From assembly GCA_022747635.1 (NCBI GenBank), contig JAKTNV010000004.1, positions 85,045,052 to 85,109,051 of the forward strand: DNA of 64,000 nt, written 5' to 3'. Made by a program: the position numbers and the translations under genes. Below are positions 48,880 to 61,027 of the stretch, piece after piece. Each line of letters opens with the position of its first letter. The stretch's first letter is position 1. The notes under the pieces are model-generated. The model saw nothing but the letters and a program-made list of their open reading frames with translations. It searched no databases and was not told where the DNA came from. This DNA comes from Hetaerina americana. Lineage: Eukaryota > Arthropoda > Insecta > Odonata > Calopterygidae.

Positions 48880-50420
48880 TTAACCTCATTTCCACAACCT
48901 TGAGCATACCTTTTCCCACACACTTTCTCCTCCCTAACGTCATGCTTTGCACAGCCAAATGGCATCCAGTGTTTTCAATGTCTATAACGTGGAATAATAG
49001 AGGTCCACCAGCATAGTTTCCAGTTTTAAATTTTGGTCTCATCAATATATGTACACCTGGCCGAACAGAAAAGCATCTTAGAGAGAAATTGAAATATTGA
49101 AAATTGTACAACTTAATCGTGCTTTTCTCTTTTTAATTGGGATGGACAATGGCTCAATGGGATTCCACACTGAAAAACTAATAACTGTTGGATGAAAACC
49201 CTGGAGGAACTTAACCCATTTTTAAAATGATTTTTCATTGCATTGTGGGCAACAAAAGGCATGTACAATTTTGTGAATGTGAATGGACACCCATGGCCAT
49301 CCGCAGGCAGGGAAGTTTACAGCTACAGTACCCTCCGCTAAGCGTGTTAAAACCTAATCTGACAAATTTTATTTCTCAGGAGTTGCTTCAGAAATAACTT
49401 TTAAATTAATCCTCCAGCTAACAATTAAAAATAGGAACTCAAGTCAAAACACTGTATTGAAAACGCTTCTCAATAAGAAAATTATTATGATTACAGAAAC
49501 TGATGATAGTCATACTTCACTGAACAATGCAGAAGTGTCTCAAGGAAAACTGCTTGTTCTCTTTTTACCTCGCCATGGTTACTACTTGAGATAATTTTTA
49601 GAATGCACTTCCACAGGTTTAATTAGTTTATAATGAGTCAAGTTTCACTAAAAGAATTTTCTTTTGAAATAACCATTTTTAAGTGTACAAAAAAATACAC
49701 TCTTGAAGAAGAAAGCTGCAATGTGAGAAAAGGCTTGAGCCACAGGATGCTCTGGGGCATGATTGCATTGATAAGCTACGTTGTGCTGTTGAATTTGTAA
49801 TTTCACCACAGCCTTATCCACAAGTACGACGCTTTCTGACTCTGCCACCTAGCTTCCCAAGATGCACACACATCTACCTGGAGGTTGTAATTGAGAAGGC
49901 AAAAAGAGAGACATAGTGTTGCAGCAATGGAAAACTACTTCATTTTACTTTCCACCTTGGTTTGATGGTTTACATTGATTATATTCGACTATACAATTCT
50001 TTCCCTGTCTGTGGCCCATGCTGGAGGTATGTTAATGAAACATAGAGGTTGCATCACATGTGATCAAGATTTTCACACTACCAGGATTAAATCATTTCTT
50101 AAGCAGGGTTTTTATAAAATACCTAGTTGTTTCCAATGAGCAAAAAATATTTGAACCACTTGGATGAAAGAAGATAAATAATGGAATCAATGTTATCCAA
50201 ATTTCTTCATCAATCTTACCATTTTTGAGTCAAGTGCTTTTATTTATCTTGCAAACTCAAACTAATTTAAAAAAACAATTAAAAGAACCTTCACGGGAGG
50301 AATATGAAACAAAGATTAACATAAATTAAACCTAATTATTTGGATTCTCAAGAAGTAGGAAGACTAGTTGAATATTAGAGGAGGAAATACACAAGAGTAA
50401 GTAGATCAATTTATATATTT
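48880..50420. other. AT-rich gap, no gene recognised
   Basis: Short frames only, including a 66-codon minus frame at 49648-49848 with no family resemblance. Confidence 0.45.
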
Positions 50421-50710
50421 CAGCAGTATTTTGGAGCAAATGGGCAAAATAGCATTGAAATTAAGCGGATAGGATTGTCAAAGGAAGCATCTGCAAGAAG
50501 GGAATTGATGGCAGATGTGACAAGCAAATTTGAAAGGCACAGATTTTAAATAATTAGAACAGAGAAAAACAAATGACAAAGTTTAAAACACTGAAAGAAG
50601 GAGAGGATGTGAGTAGATGAAATCCTATGGATACAGAAAAAGTGAATGGAGGAAATATTGAGACATTGAAGGTTTTAATACAGGGGAGAATGAGATTATT
50701 ACCGCCTTAT
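50420..50710 (+). pseudogene. RTE-type element, 3' reverse transcriptase fragment (plus orientation)
   Basis: The plus strand reads EIKRIGLSKEASARREL then SKFERHRF, matching the thumb region after reverse transcriptase in RTE-like elements (usual form: EI-RRI-lAKeAF then a k-rl-ik block). It continues in broken frames. It is the only RTE fragment found in this orientation. Confidence 0.4.
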
Positions 50711-52115
50711 AAATGCCGCCATTGGGTAAATATTATCCTAAAAGGAAAAAGTCAAGCTGCTAACACAAAAAAGTAGAATTATATGCATATATCTTATCAC
50801 ATAATAAGCATAACTAGTTATTAGTAACTTACAGCAGCCAATAATAATTTCAAATACCTTTAAATGGCCTGTTTATGTCAAGCTATTAAACCTTATCCAT
50901 TATTCCCAGAGTGCAAGTTAGAGAAGAATGCAGAAGTTTATACTACACCATAACTCCTTTTCTTAATAGAGGAAACAGTTTCAGGCTTTTCTATATGGAT
51001 GTTACTCATCACAGAGATAGTGAAGGAATTAAATTCCCTAGATCAGCAAAGCCATCCAAGTGAACAAAACAGTGCTCCTCCACCATCATTCTGAGACTCC
51101 TTAAAATGCATACTGCCAAGAATAGTGACAACATAACCAGATCAGAAGTGTTCCAACGGGTGTATTTAACGATGACGGAGTTGTGACTAGTGTGAATGTG
51201 TGCCCTCCCCCTTCCCTTCCTCGAGTACTGAGGTAGAGGGAGAGGACTCAACAATTGATGATCAGTGTCATCGCACATCCTTTTCCTCCCTTCACCCTTT
51301 TCCAACCACATCCCTAATAACTACTGCCAATTTACCCTTAGCCCATTTCATTGAGTCCTTTTCAGTTTTACTCGGCCCTTTTTCAGAAATACCATAAACC
51401 CCTCCAACCTATGATTGTCTAAGTCATACATACAACATAATATTTTGTACCTAATGATCTCATGATGAAGCAAAACCTGGGTAATACTAATAATTCATTA
51501 TATGCATTCAAATCATTGAGTGAATTTATCGCACTTCAGCACAGCTCCAAATTTCTCATCTCCTGTTTTAATTTTTGAGCAATTTCCACGACTAAGATTT
51601 CACGACAAATAATATTCTGAGACACTTTCAGTTACCATGACTGACAGTAACCCTTAAGGGGGTTGTCTAAAACTCTATAATGACACAGCTCAATCTGCTA
51701 ACTGACTAAAACTTTGAATTCCAAAAAGTATCACTCCACTAATAGCACAGAAACTATGGCACAATCCAATAGAAGTCATGCTAAATGCAAACTGCACATT
51801 GATAGGTTTGCATTCATGCAGACAATGTCGTGGTAATTCAAGAAATCAGGTGAAACACATGATTGTTCTTCAAATGATTGTTCAAAGCCAACATATCTTA
51901 CAATGACAACACAAAAATTAAAACACCCTAAACTATATTTTCCCTTAAATATCATTCATTCCACTTCACCACAGCTTAGTTTGGGCAGTGATGACCACCA
52001 TCTATAATAAGGCCAGGATTGAGGTAATGGGCAATGCTTATTGGCACCAAAATTCCTTAATCACTGCTTTGGATTTAACTTAATTATTAAGGATACAATA
52101 AAATATCTTATTTCT

Positions 52116-52151
52116 CAGCAAAGGAGATGCAAAACTGCATCTCCTTTGCTG
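52116..52151. repeat. Perfect 16-bp hairpin with 4-nt loop
   Basis: CAGCAAAGGAGATGCA (52116-52131), the loop AAAC, and the exact reverse complement (52136-52151). It lies about 550 bp beyond the WDR12 stop codon on the transcribed strand. Confidence 0.9.
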
Positions 52152-52423
52152 CCTATCTTAAACTGTTATAAAGTGCAATGCTCTGAAAATGACTTGTAGA
52201 AGTTTATATGATAAGTTTAATTAGGTTTAATTATCCAAATTAACATTTGAGTTGAAAGTAGACTTCAAAAAACAATGCCACTTGTAAAAAGTAGCCTTCA
52301 AGTTTGAGATACCATTACCCTATTTACCACTAACCAAACAAGATTGAGATGCACGACGGCAAACTTTGAGATATTCTTTTGAGGTATGTTAGAATTTGTA
52401 TGCTGGAATGATCATATCTAGAA

Positions 52424-52429
52424 TTTATT
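52424..52429 (-). promoter_or_regulatory. Possible polyadenylation signal of WDR12
   Basis: AATAAA on the minus strand, about 270 bases downstream of the WDR12 stop codon. This is a position-based guess. Confidence 0.35.
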
Positions 52430-52698
52430 TCTCAGCCCCCAATACACCCATAACCTCAAATGAAGTGTTCATCACTCAACTGAGTAACTCTACTATGAAC
52501 TTCTTTTTAACCGAGTTGGATAATTTTACCTAAACTGCTTTCTCATTACAAAACATTTTTTGCAATTATTAGAAAAATTTATAAGTCCCTGGAGACATAA
52601 TTTCATCAAGTACACATTCATGATTAAGGATGGGAAAACATTAAATAAATGGCATAATATAAAAACTAAATTTATATATATTCATACAATTTACAACA

Positions 52699-55600
52699 TT
52701 ATCCATTTGATTGCCTCGCCCGAAATGTACGAAGAGTACAGTCAGCTCCTCCCGAAGCCATTAACTTGGGATTACTCCAATCACAGCAGAGAACTTTATC
52801 TTCATGGCCCGTCAAGTCAAATAGAGGTGCCTTTGGACTACAGAAAAACATATAAATTAATGCTTACGCTACTTTAAAATGGTAACGCCACCACAAAATA
52901 AAAGAAAAATGGCAACACCCTACCTTCTTGTGTCCCATAATTTTACTTGGTTGTCATATCCTCCAGAAATAAAATTGAATTCATCCACAGATGACCAACC
53001 AACAGATTGAACCCAAGCCGTATGAGATGTATACTGTCCTTTGATCAGAGATCCTTCTGCAATTGCATAACACAAAATTCTGATAACACAACACCACTCA
53101 AGTAGAAAAACCACATTAAATAGTGTTCATGCTAAATTTCATGGAAAATGAAATACAAAACCATTTAGCAAAATTAGCGACATTCTTCCGGCAAGGAACA
53201 TGAGACTATGTTGCCACAGAGGTGTCAACAGATGTAGACTGACAATATAACTTAATTGGATCAATTTCATGAAGAAAAAGAAAATCTGACGAGTTCAGCA
53301 CATTCCTTTCTCAGCACAGTTTTTCTTTTCATGCCAAACTACGAAAATTTTTCACGGGAATAAAGTGTTACAATTATTAAACTACTCTAGTCCATTACAA
53401 GTTTTATGTGCCTCTACAAATCAAAATGACAAGATATTCTCAAAACCACCTACCCTTGCAAATTATTCTTAAATACATCATTTTTCAGAATTTTCTTTGC
53501 ATGGATATTTGAAAGGATTCAGCATTTGCCTTGAGAATTATGAATGACACTTGGGTTTCTATTGTGACCATATTTAGGAGGCAAAAAAAATTCCTATTTT
53601 GACAATTTTTAAACACCTTTCATGAGTTACAATATAAATGGTGAACAAAAGAAGAATATATACCACATGAACTTTTGCATAGGTCAACCTTGCAAGGTAT
53701 ACCTACAAAACTTAGGATCCAACCTAAACACGACAGCGTAATAGTTATTGAAATGTAATGAAATAATTGAATTTGTGATTCCACACACTTTATTAATTAC
53801 AAAGTCAATTATTTCATTACATTTCAATATGTTATGCAAATTCCACAAAGTTACGCCTGAGACAACAAATGAGAGTAATAGTTAGTTAAAAATGCATATT
53901 ATTTAAGATGCAAGTTGCATTCCTACCATTAAGCATTCCAAAATTCACTACTATTGCTTGTCACAAAAACTACTGCGGCCTAATTGTTGCACTACAGTGG
54001 TTAAAGCACTTACAGCAGTACTTGAGTCATTGGCAGTAAATTTTGAAATGCACTCAAAATCTTACTGTTGATGATGATGGTCAGTACATTGAAATGAAAA
54101 AATAAATAAACATTATTTACCACTTGATAATTACCACAAAATGTTTGCTATATTTATTTTAGTTTCTATCACAAGAAAAAATGAATTCTACAAAATTTTA
54201 CTAATCCAATTTATAATTAATTCACTGGTGTTAACTTGGCACCATTTGTTTCCGAAAAAAAACTAGGGTCAACTTACACATGAGATACATAAAAAAATTA
54301 AATTGAAGTCAAAATTTCATGGTCAACCAAGAAACATGGTAATTTTTTCCGCATTATTGTTCATGTCTCTCGCCAACTCAATTATTTCATTTTTTTAAGA
54401 GAGAAATAAAATGTGTCCTTTAAGTAATTTGTATCAGATTTAATAACCTTAAGTCATAAATAGAGTGGTCAAGATATTTTGAATGGTACAGGACAACAGT
54501 TTATAGGTAACACCAAGGGAATTACTACGTCCCCACATTACATTGAAAGATCGTATTACCATTATACAATAAGACATATGACAGCCATCGACAGATTCAA
54601 GTACTCGCATACTTCCCTAACACAATAAATAAACAAAAACAAATTATGTTTAATCACCCATAGATTTTTCTATCAAAAAACTAACTTTTAAAACTTAACT
54701 CAAACCCAACAACAACCGCATTACTGCGCAATGTAGATATATATGAGCATGAGTGCACATTCATGGACGCATATAAATTTTTATTCTCTAAGAACCTATC
54801 CATTAAATGGTTTTCTAAAACTCTCTACACTATGACACTAGAGCCGAACTAGATATCAATTGACTATGTTCCTATTGACTAATGAGCCACAAATTGATAA
54901 GCACCTTAGTTCTCATATTCTCAAGTCAGTTTACTTACCCGTGGAACGAGGATCGTACAGGCGAACATGTCGATCAGCAGATGCTGTCACTAAGCATCGA
55001 GACAAAGGAGACCATGAGATATCAAATATTGATTTGTTTCCACTTATCTCCTGCTTAATGGTGTGTGTGTCGACATCCCAAATGCGTACAGTGTGATCCC
55101 AAGATGAGGATACCAATTCATCATTGGCTATCCATTGCACACCAGATACTGCTTCTCGGTGGCCTTTTAACGTTGCCTTAGGTGTCTGATTGAAAAAAAC
55201 CAAGAGATTCAAATCAAAAATGAAACTGGATGAAAAATAATCATAATTAGTGGAGTTTAGGAGAAGTTGCTTGACAGCACAAAGCGATGTACCTTTCTTT
55301 CAGAATATATGAACATGTATTATACTTGTGAAACTTTAGAAATTAAATAACATACAGGCCATTAATTCATAATGAACAAGTCAATCAAAGTACACTCAGT
55401 TTTCTTTCTTTGCACCAGCGCTCAAGAGATTGAACATATTAGACAGTCTACAAAGCGATTTCGACTGTAATTAAAGTAGAACTCAACATTTTTTAGAATA
55501 AATCTTTGACGGATAATATTTGGAACATATGCTACAAGTCCAATTATATAAGCATCAATCATTTATGAATTAGATTCAGAATCATCTTGATTGAATTTAT

Positions 55601-57481
55601 TGGGACAATCATTAAGATAAAAGATGGGGAGTGATGGAAATCAAAAGATGATGGTATCTTAATCAACCTACTAATCAGTCACAACTCAACAGCCTACTCT
55701 ATATCATGCCCCTCTTCATCCCCTATTCAATTCCTGCCAATTCCTCATTTGCCTAACATTCTCCCCTCTATTACAGATTTCAACATCCCACTGCTAATCA
55801 ATATGCTCTGTATCCATTTTTCCGGTCTCCTTATGATTTCTCCCAAGAATTTCCTCCCCTTCATACCAAGCACTGCCTTTGTATCAAAGTCATAGTTTTT
55901 TAGGAACAGCGAAGATCAACTGAATAAAGACGCTTACCCCTCCCCAATAAAAATGCTAACTTTTCCGTCCAAGTACTCATTTCCACTAAACATGCATAAT
56001 AATCCCTGCATTCATGCTTGTCACTACTACTCACCCTACACTTCGATTCGCTCAACTTCATTTTTTTGGCAGCAGTGTGATCATTTCGCTCATCACCAGG
56101 AGAATCCAGTGCTGCAAAAATAAATAAACACCACAGCGTTTAAGAAACTTCACACATATCAGATTCCATTCGGCATCATATTTAATGGTAACGGCATTAT
56201 ATTTACAATAATCCATCAACAAGTATTATTTCATCGGCAAAATTAAAAGAGAATAACACCAGCAACTCCAATACAAAATGCCAGACTTACATGAGGACCA
56301 AAGTTTTATATTCGTGTCCCAACCTCCGGTAGCAACCAGTGGATCTTCGCTATTTTTATTTCCTGCAACACATTCCAAACTTCTTTCATGACCTTTTAAA
56401 ATGGCTGCACAATGCACAGAGTTGTTTTCCATATTCCACTCCCATACCATGGCAGTTTGATCTTGGGATGAGCTGAAAATCGACATCGTGAAAAGCTTGT
56501 GAAAAGCATAATTTAAAAAATATTGTGAAATAGAAAGGAATATAAGAGAGAATCGAGAATTAGAGTTAATTGATCATAGCTTACAAAGCATTAGTCTTCC
56601 CGGAATCTTACAAAATAATAACCTTACCTCGCGAATAGAGCTAATCCTGGAATTATCTTGAGCCAGGTAACACCTTTCACTGCACCATTATGACCAGTAA
56701 TTGTTAAACAATGCTTGCCGTTCGAGGTCCAGATCTGAATAGTGTTATCATAACAGCCAGTCAAAATCCTAAGAAAACGTAAAATCAGAATTAACCAGCG
56801 TATAAAAAACTCATATAATCACAACACATTGCAACATGAATAAATATAATGCGATTAATTAAAAATAGAAGTCGTATTATAGATACCAGTTTTCGCAAGC
56901 CTCAACAGCAGAAACCCAATCATCGTGCATCAAACATTCATGTGGTTGTGGTGGTGGGTGCCTTTCCACATATTCAACGTCAACAACCAATTCACTGGAA
57001 ACCTCTCTTTCTACAAGGTGTTCACATAAAGTAGCACGCAAGAATTGCTGACATACCAAAAAATCAAATTCGACCTCATCGTCTTCCTCCCCTCTCCTAT
57101 TTTCTATAAAGACAGAATGGAAACTTAGCAACATGAAGAGGAACTAAAAGGGAAATCACACCACTGATTAGCAGCATCTAACCTTTTCGCAGTTCATTGA
57201 CCAAAGTATTGAGGCCTTCACATGTTATATTTGAAGGAACAGAAAAAGGAGTGTCCGGAACTGCATACCTGGCAAGTATTAAAAACCATAACACTGAGCA
57301 TGCACCGTTACACGTGTATAACACTCGCGAAGGAATATAACAATATTTTCAGGAATTAAGTAGACATGTAAATTCTATGAACAATTACTGATTTTTCGTA
57401 CAGAGAAATCAAAATTTACCTTTCCTGTTTACTCAAAAAGCGAATTTGAATTTGATCAGGAGCGTCCAAGGAGGAGGCCAT
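52699..57481 (-). CDS. WDR12: WDR12 (yeast Ytm1 homologue), ribosome biogenesis protein, nine exons
   Basis: Minus-strand coding exons in order are 57481-57420, 57268-57183, 57103-56887, 56768-56628, 56472-56291, 56111-56035, 55185-54939, 53056-52924 and 52837-52699. Together they give 427 codons, against 423 in human. All junctions keep frame with GT-AG splice sites. Residues about 10-97 form the ubiquitin-like NLE domain ([48 protein letters not shown]). Glu87 lines up with the Glu that binds the MIDAS of the ATPase Rea1/Midasin in the yeast protein. Seven WD repeats follow (IQIW, MVWEW, IKLW, VRIWDV, VRLYDP, VKLWDT, LRTF), with an acidic-to-basic insert at about 230-255. WDR12 joins Pes1 and Bop1 in the nucleolar PeBoW complex needed for 27S/32S pre-rRNA processing and 60S subunit assembly. 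No break was seen, so the gene appears intact. Confidence 0.95.
53747..53828. repeat. Small foldback inside a WDR12 intron
   Basis: The arms at 53747-53780 and 53795-53828 pair over 34 bases with two mismatches, and the outer 24 pair perfectly (starting ATTGAAATGTAATGAAATAA). It lies in the intron between exons 7 and 8 and may be a tiny MITE. Confidence 0.8.
55670..55880 (-). mobile_element. RTE-type 3' scrap in a WDR12 intron
   Basis: The DNA resembles 17680-17930 and 57780-58025 (shared plus-strand blocks CCTAACATTCTCCCCTC and TTTCAACATCCCACTGC against 17680-17930). It lies in the intron between exons 6 and 7, in the same orientation as the gene. Confidence 0.55.
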
Positions 57482-57779
57482 GCTTCTAAACTGAACAACT
57501 GAGTCACGAAATGCGAAATTTGTAGAGGAAATTCGAGATGGTATAAGGAGAACGCATTCGTAATATTATTTCGAAAAGGCTGATAATAATGGAACATTTT
57601 GTTTTGTGACTATTCCAAATTCTGTTAAAGTACTTTTTAGTCAGACCCTTAAAATTTTATGGCTCCTTTAAAACTCAAATTGGGAACAAATTAATATTAT
57701 AATTATTTGATAAAAAAAGGGCTTTTAAGGCAATGTTATGACTATTTGGTAATATGTCGGTTTTAGATGGGCACAACTT

Positions 57780-59150
57780 CCAAACAAATATTTTTTTCAC
57801 CTAAAAACACTCTTCCAACTCTATATCGAGCCCCTCTTCAACTTGGTATATTTCCTTCATCCAGTTCAACATCTCCTACTACTCCTGGCCCTTCCTCGTT
57901 TGGCTAGCATTCTCCCCTCTATCTTCCTCTTAAATCTTCAAAATCCCGCTGCCAATCAATAGCCCTTTCATCCATTTTTCATGCCTCCTAATGATTTCTC
58001 CCACCAATCCCCTCTCTTCCACCATTGATCACAATTGACAATAATTGATCAGGCTATTCCTAAATATGTGCCTAGCCATAATATAATCTAAATACCTTTC
58101 TCAGTCACCTGGCATTTTCTTGGTGTACCTATATATTTAATGGTATCTAAACCAAGTGTTGGTGATGACCAGCCCATGTCTCCTACGGAACTCAATTGAT
58201 TTGTCCCTGCAGACATTCCTCATACCTAATCCACCCCCACTTCATTGCAGTCTCTTCCTTCGGCTACCTTCGCATTCCAATCCCCCATCACTATCTAATT
58301 TTTCCCTCCTAGAACACACGCGATTGTGTCCTCTAACTTCCAGTACATTACACCCATCAAATTCTTCCTCCTTAGGACTGCTTGGTGTCGTGTATACCTG
58401 AGCTATCACCAAGTTGGTTGGTTCTCCTTTCACCTCTACTGGCAATATTCTATCCATTGCTTGCTCTGTTGATTACTCTTTTTCCTACCTTTTTATTCAA
58501 TATTATGGCAACCCCTCGCTGGCTCTCATCCCCTATGCTTTATTTCACTCCAGTATTCCTCACTATCCTTCCATCTCACCTCACAGAGACCTAAAATATC
58601 TATATATCCTCTTTCAATCTTTCGTTTTATATTCTCTATTTTTCCTGTCCTAACATTACAAGTTCCTATTTAACTAATTCAGTCTTCTTCCTCTATATCT
58701 TCTGTGCTGCTGATGTCAGTTTTTGCATTATAAGACTTACATGAGATGACGACTCCGTAAGCCTTGCCTCCCTTGCTGCCGCGCATGAGACACAGCCTAT
58801 TGGGCCAAGTTCCATAGTTGCCAGGACTGATTATCTTTATAATGTCCATCATAAAAATCAGGGTATTAATAATTGAGGTGATTTCATGTTTCCTTCCTCA
58901 ATAGTGTTTTTAACGTAACACCATCACTCAATGGCTGGCCCTTCGGGGACAGATGCCTTCGCAGCCACCTCACTGTGGAACAGATGCTGTGTAGACTACC
59001 TTTCATCTGGATTCTATTCCTTTACCCACCTGACATTGGTAACACTACCAGGAGCAATTATCATTGGTTCCGCCAAAACAGCTATAGGGGTCATTGGAAT
59101 GCACAACCCCTTCCACCACATCAAGGTTGTGGTCCAAGGGAGAGATTTTT
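57780..59150 (-). pseudogene. RTE-type element, internally deleted copy
   Basis: From 5' to 3' on the minus strand it has a leader (59150-58850) shared with 23950-24180, endonuclease sequence (about 58620-58050) closely matching 5215-5910 (for example plus-strand CTTTTTATTCAAT then ATGGCAACCCCTCG), and then directly the 3' tail (58025-57780) seen at 17680 and 55670. The whole reverse transcriptase core is missing at about 58025-58050. It lies about 300 bp upstream of the WDR12 start codon. Confidence 0.65.
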
Positions 59151-59692
59151 TCTTTTAAATAATAGATGGAAAAAAGTTAATGCACATGAAAAGTTTAAAC
59201 ACTTATAACTTCAAAATTGAAATATTTGCACAATAATTTGTTTTAAAGCCTTTAAATGGCATTATGAAATTTAGAATAAAGTATGAATTGAGGAAGAGCC
59301 ATTGAAAAATGTTAACACAGATTTTCCCGTGAGATTGGGTGAGTGAAAATTTTGGTGATTTTGAAATCCAGCATATTCTGCAATTTTCAAATAAATCTGA
59401 GAGGCCAAAGGTCAACTTGGGCCTAAATTACCATAGAACCCTTCCAGCTAAACTTGAATGCACAAAATATATTTCATATGCTCTCTGCATATCTTATAGG
59501 TAGGTACTGGAAATTTGTAGATTTAAGCAGGCACATTCTACTGTCATCTGCAAATGACAGGAAAAGAATAGAAATTGAAATGCAATAAATATTTCTTTTG
59601 TCATAGAAAGCAGATGGTTAAAATTGAATTTCCTATCATGAGACAATTTTGGGAAAACTATATTAAGATGTAATGTGCCCAATATGACAGTA

Positions 59693-59719
59693 CTACCTTG
59701 ATCAAAAATTTCCCGGAAT
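59693..59719 (+). repeat. mariner terminal inverted repeat, 3' side of the transposase
   Basis: Begins CTACCTTGATCAAAAA. It matches the other end over 27 bases with one mismatch. Confidence 0.9.
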
Positions 59720-59745
59720 TTATTCAGAAAATTAAAAATACAAGT

Positions 59746-60819
59746 TTATTCATCTAAATCTATATTGTCCCCTTCAAAGTAATCCCCATCGACTGCAACA
59801 CACTTATGCCAGCGCTTGATCCAATCCTCGAAACATTTTTTATATTCGGTTTTCGGTATGTCCATCAGTGCTTCCTGCGATTTTTCCATTACTTCCTCTC
59901 GGCTGCTAAAACGCGTTCCCCGTAATGGTTTTTTAACTCGATTGAACAGAAAGAAGTCACAGGGAGCCAAATCAGGTGAATTCGGTGGCTGTTGGATGGT
60001 ATTTGTTGCATTTTTCGTCAAAAAATTACGAATAATGATAGCACTGTGCGACGGTGCGTTATCATGGTGCAAAATCCACGAGTTTTCTGCCCACATTTCT
60101 GGTCTCTTTCGGCGAATTGCTTCACGCAAACGTCTCATAACGCCCAAATAATACTCTTTGTTTACTGTCTGGCCTTCTGGCAAAAATTCATGATGCACTA
60201 CACCGTTGTAATCCATGAAAACCGTCAGCATTGCCTTCTTTTTTGACTGAAAACGACGTGGTTTTTTTGGTCTCGGCTCATTTGGTGAACGCCATTCACT
60301 TGCCTGATGTCTGGATTGCGTGTCGTACTCATAAACCCACGTCTCGTCTCCAGTAATGATCCTTTTGATGAATGTGGGATCGGATTCAGCCTCGCAAATC
60401 ATGTCTTTTGCGACGTCAACACGGTCTCTTTTTTGCATGAAATTGAGGTCTTTTGGCACCAACTTTGCTGCTACACGACGGAAACCCAAATCATTAACCA
60501 CAATGTCTTGGGCGGATCCATAGGCAATGTTCAAGTCCTCCGCTATTTCTCTGATGGTTAATTTGCGGTTATTGACCAACATTTCTTTTACTTTATCAAT
60601 TTTTTCACCGACTTTCGATGTCGATGGTCTGCCACTGCGTTCATCATCTTCGATTGACTCACGACCACTTCTGAACCGCTCGTGCCACTGGTAAACGACC
60701 GTTTTTTTTAGAGAATCGTTGCCGAAACACTTTTCCAACATTTCCAACGTCCGTGCGCCACTAAATCCGTTTTTTACGCAAAATTTAATACAAGTTCGTT
60801 GTTGCAAATTTAAATCCAT
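59746..60819 (-). CDS. mariner transposase (DD34D), 357 codons
   Basis: The start is placed at the ATG at 60819 (MDLNLQQRTC), because family members begin a few residues before this helix. An earlier in-frame ATG at 60888 would add 23 residues of terminal sequence. Residues about 1-110 are the paired helix-turn-helix DNA-binding region, with GRP in RSGRPSTSK. The catalytic Asp residues are D158 (TGDETWVYEYD), D253 (HHDNAPSHSA) and D288 (SPDLAPCDFF), with 34 residues between the last two. The C-terminus reads WHKCVAVDGDYFEGDNIDLD. Length is slightly above the usual 345. There is no stop or frameshift. It should bind the terminal repeats and perform cut-and-paste transposition at TA. The subfamily is not determined. 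Confidence 0.92.
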   Translation of the reverse strand: MDLNLQQRTCIKFCVKNGFSGARTLEMLEKCFGNDSLKKTVVYQWHERFRSGRESIEDDERSGRPSTSKVGEKIDKVKEMLVNNRKLTIREIAEDLNIAYGSAQDIVVNDLGFRRVAAKLVPKDLNFMQKRDRVDVAKDMICEAESDPTFIKRIITGDETWVYEYDTQSRHQASEWRSPNEPRPKKPRRFQSKKKAMLTVFMDYNGVVHHEFLPEGQTVNKEYYLGVMRRLREAIRRKRPEMWAENSWILHHDNAPSHSAIIIRNFLTKNATNTIQQPPNSPDLAPCDFFLFNRVKKPLRGTRFSSREEVMEKSQEALMDIPKTEYKKCFEDWIKRWHKCVAVDGDYFEGDNIDLDE

Positions 60820-60998
60820 TTCTGAAATTGTAAAAAATCGCCAACACACACAGAGATAGATGTACTCTTGGCTACGTAACTTTTGCAAATGTCAAGTTAT
60901 GACACTAAGATTGAAAGGGAATATCAACAACAGATGTACCAATTTAACAAAAAAAAACAGAACTCAAATCGGAACGATGGGAGCGCCACACGGTGGTT

Positions 60999-61025
60999 AT
61001 TCCGGGAACTTTTTGATCAAGGTAG
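60999..61025 (-). repeat. mariner terminal inverted repeat, 5' side of the transposase
   Basis: In reverse complement it begins CTACCTTGATCAAAAA. It pairs with 59693-59719. Confidence 0.9.
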
Positions 61026-61027
61026 TA

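Larger units (their letters stand above)
50720..52690. other. AT-rich gap between the microsatellite region and WDR12
   Basis: No recognisable coding frame. It holds the hairpin at 52116-52151 and the presumed 3' UTR of WDR12 near its upper end. Confidence 0.45.
59693..61025 (-). mobile_element. mariner DNA transposon, apparently complete
   Basis: The element is 1333 bp. Its ends are inverted repeats and TA flanks it on both sides (59691-59692 and 61026-61027). It encodes one uninterrupted transposase on the minus strand. Size, ends, TA target duplication and DD34D catalytic triad all fit the mariner family. It inserted downstream, on the plus strand, of an old RTE relic and lies about 2.2 kb from the WDR12 start codon. 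Confidence 0.9.

Noticed and set aside
48608..48965. Several Tyr/Ile/His-rich frames
   Set aside because: They are translations of the TA/CA microsatellite.
52560..52877. A 105-codon plus-strand frame with a protein-like composition
   Set aside because: It is the antisense of the last WDR12 exon (52699-52837), whose minus-strand reading [14 protein letters not shown] fits the family and the splice phase exactly.
60820..60888. A longer mariner ORF starting at 60888 (380 codons)
   Set aside because: The first 23 residues come from terminal non-coding sequence and do not resemble transposase N-termini. The ATG at 60819 fits the family start.
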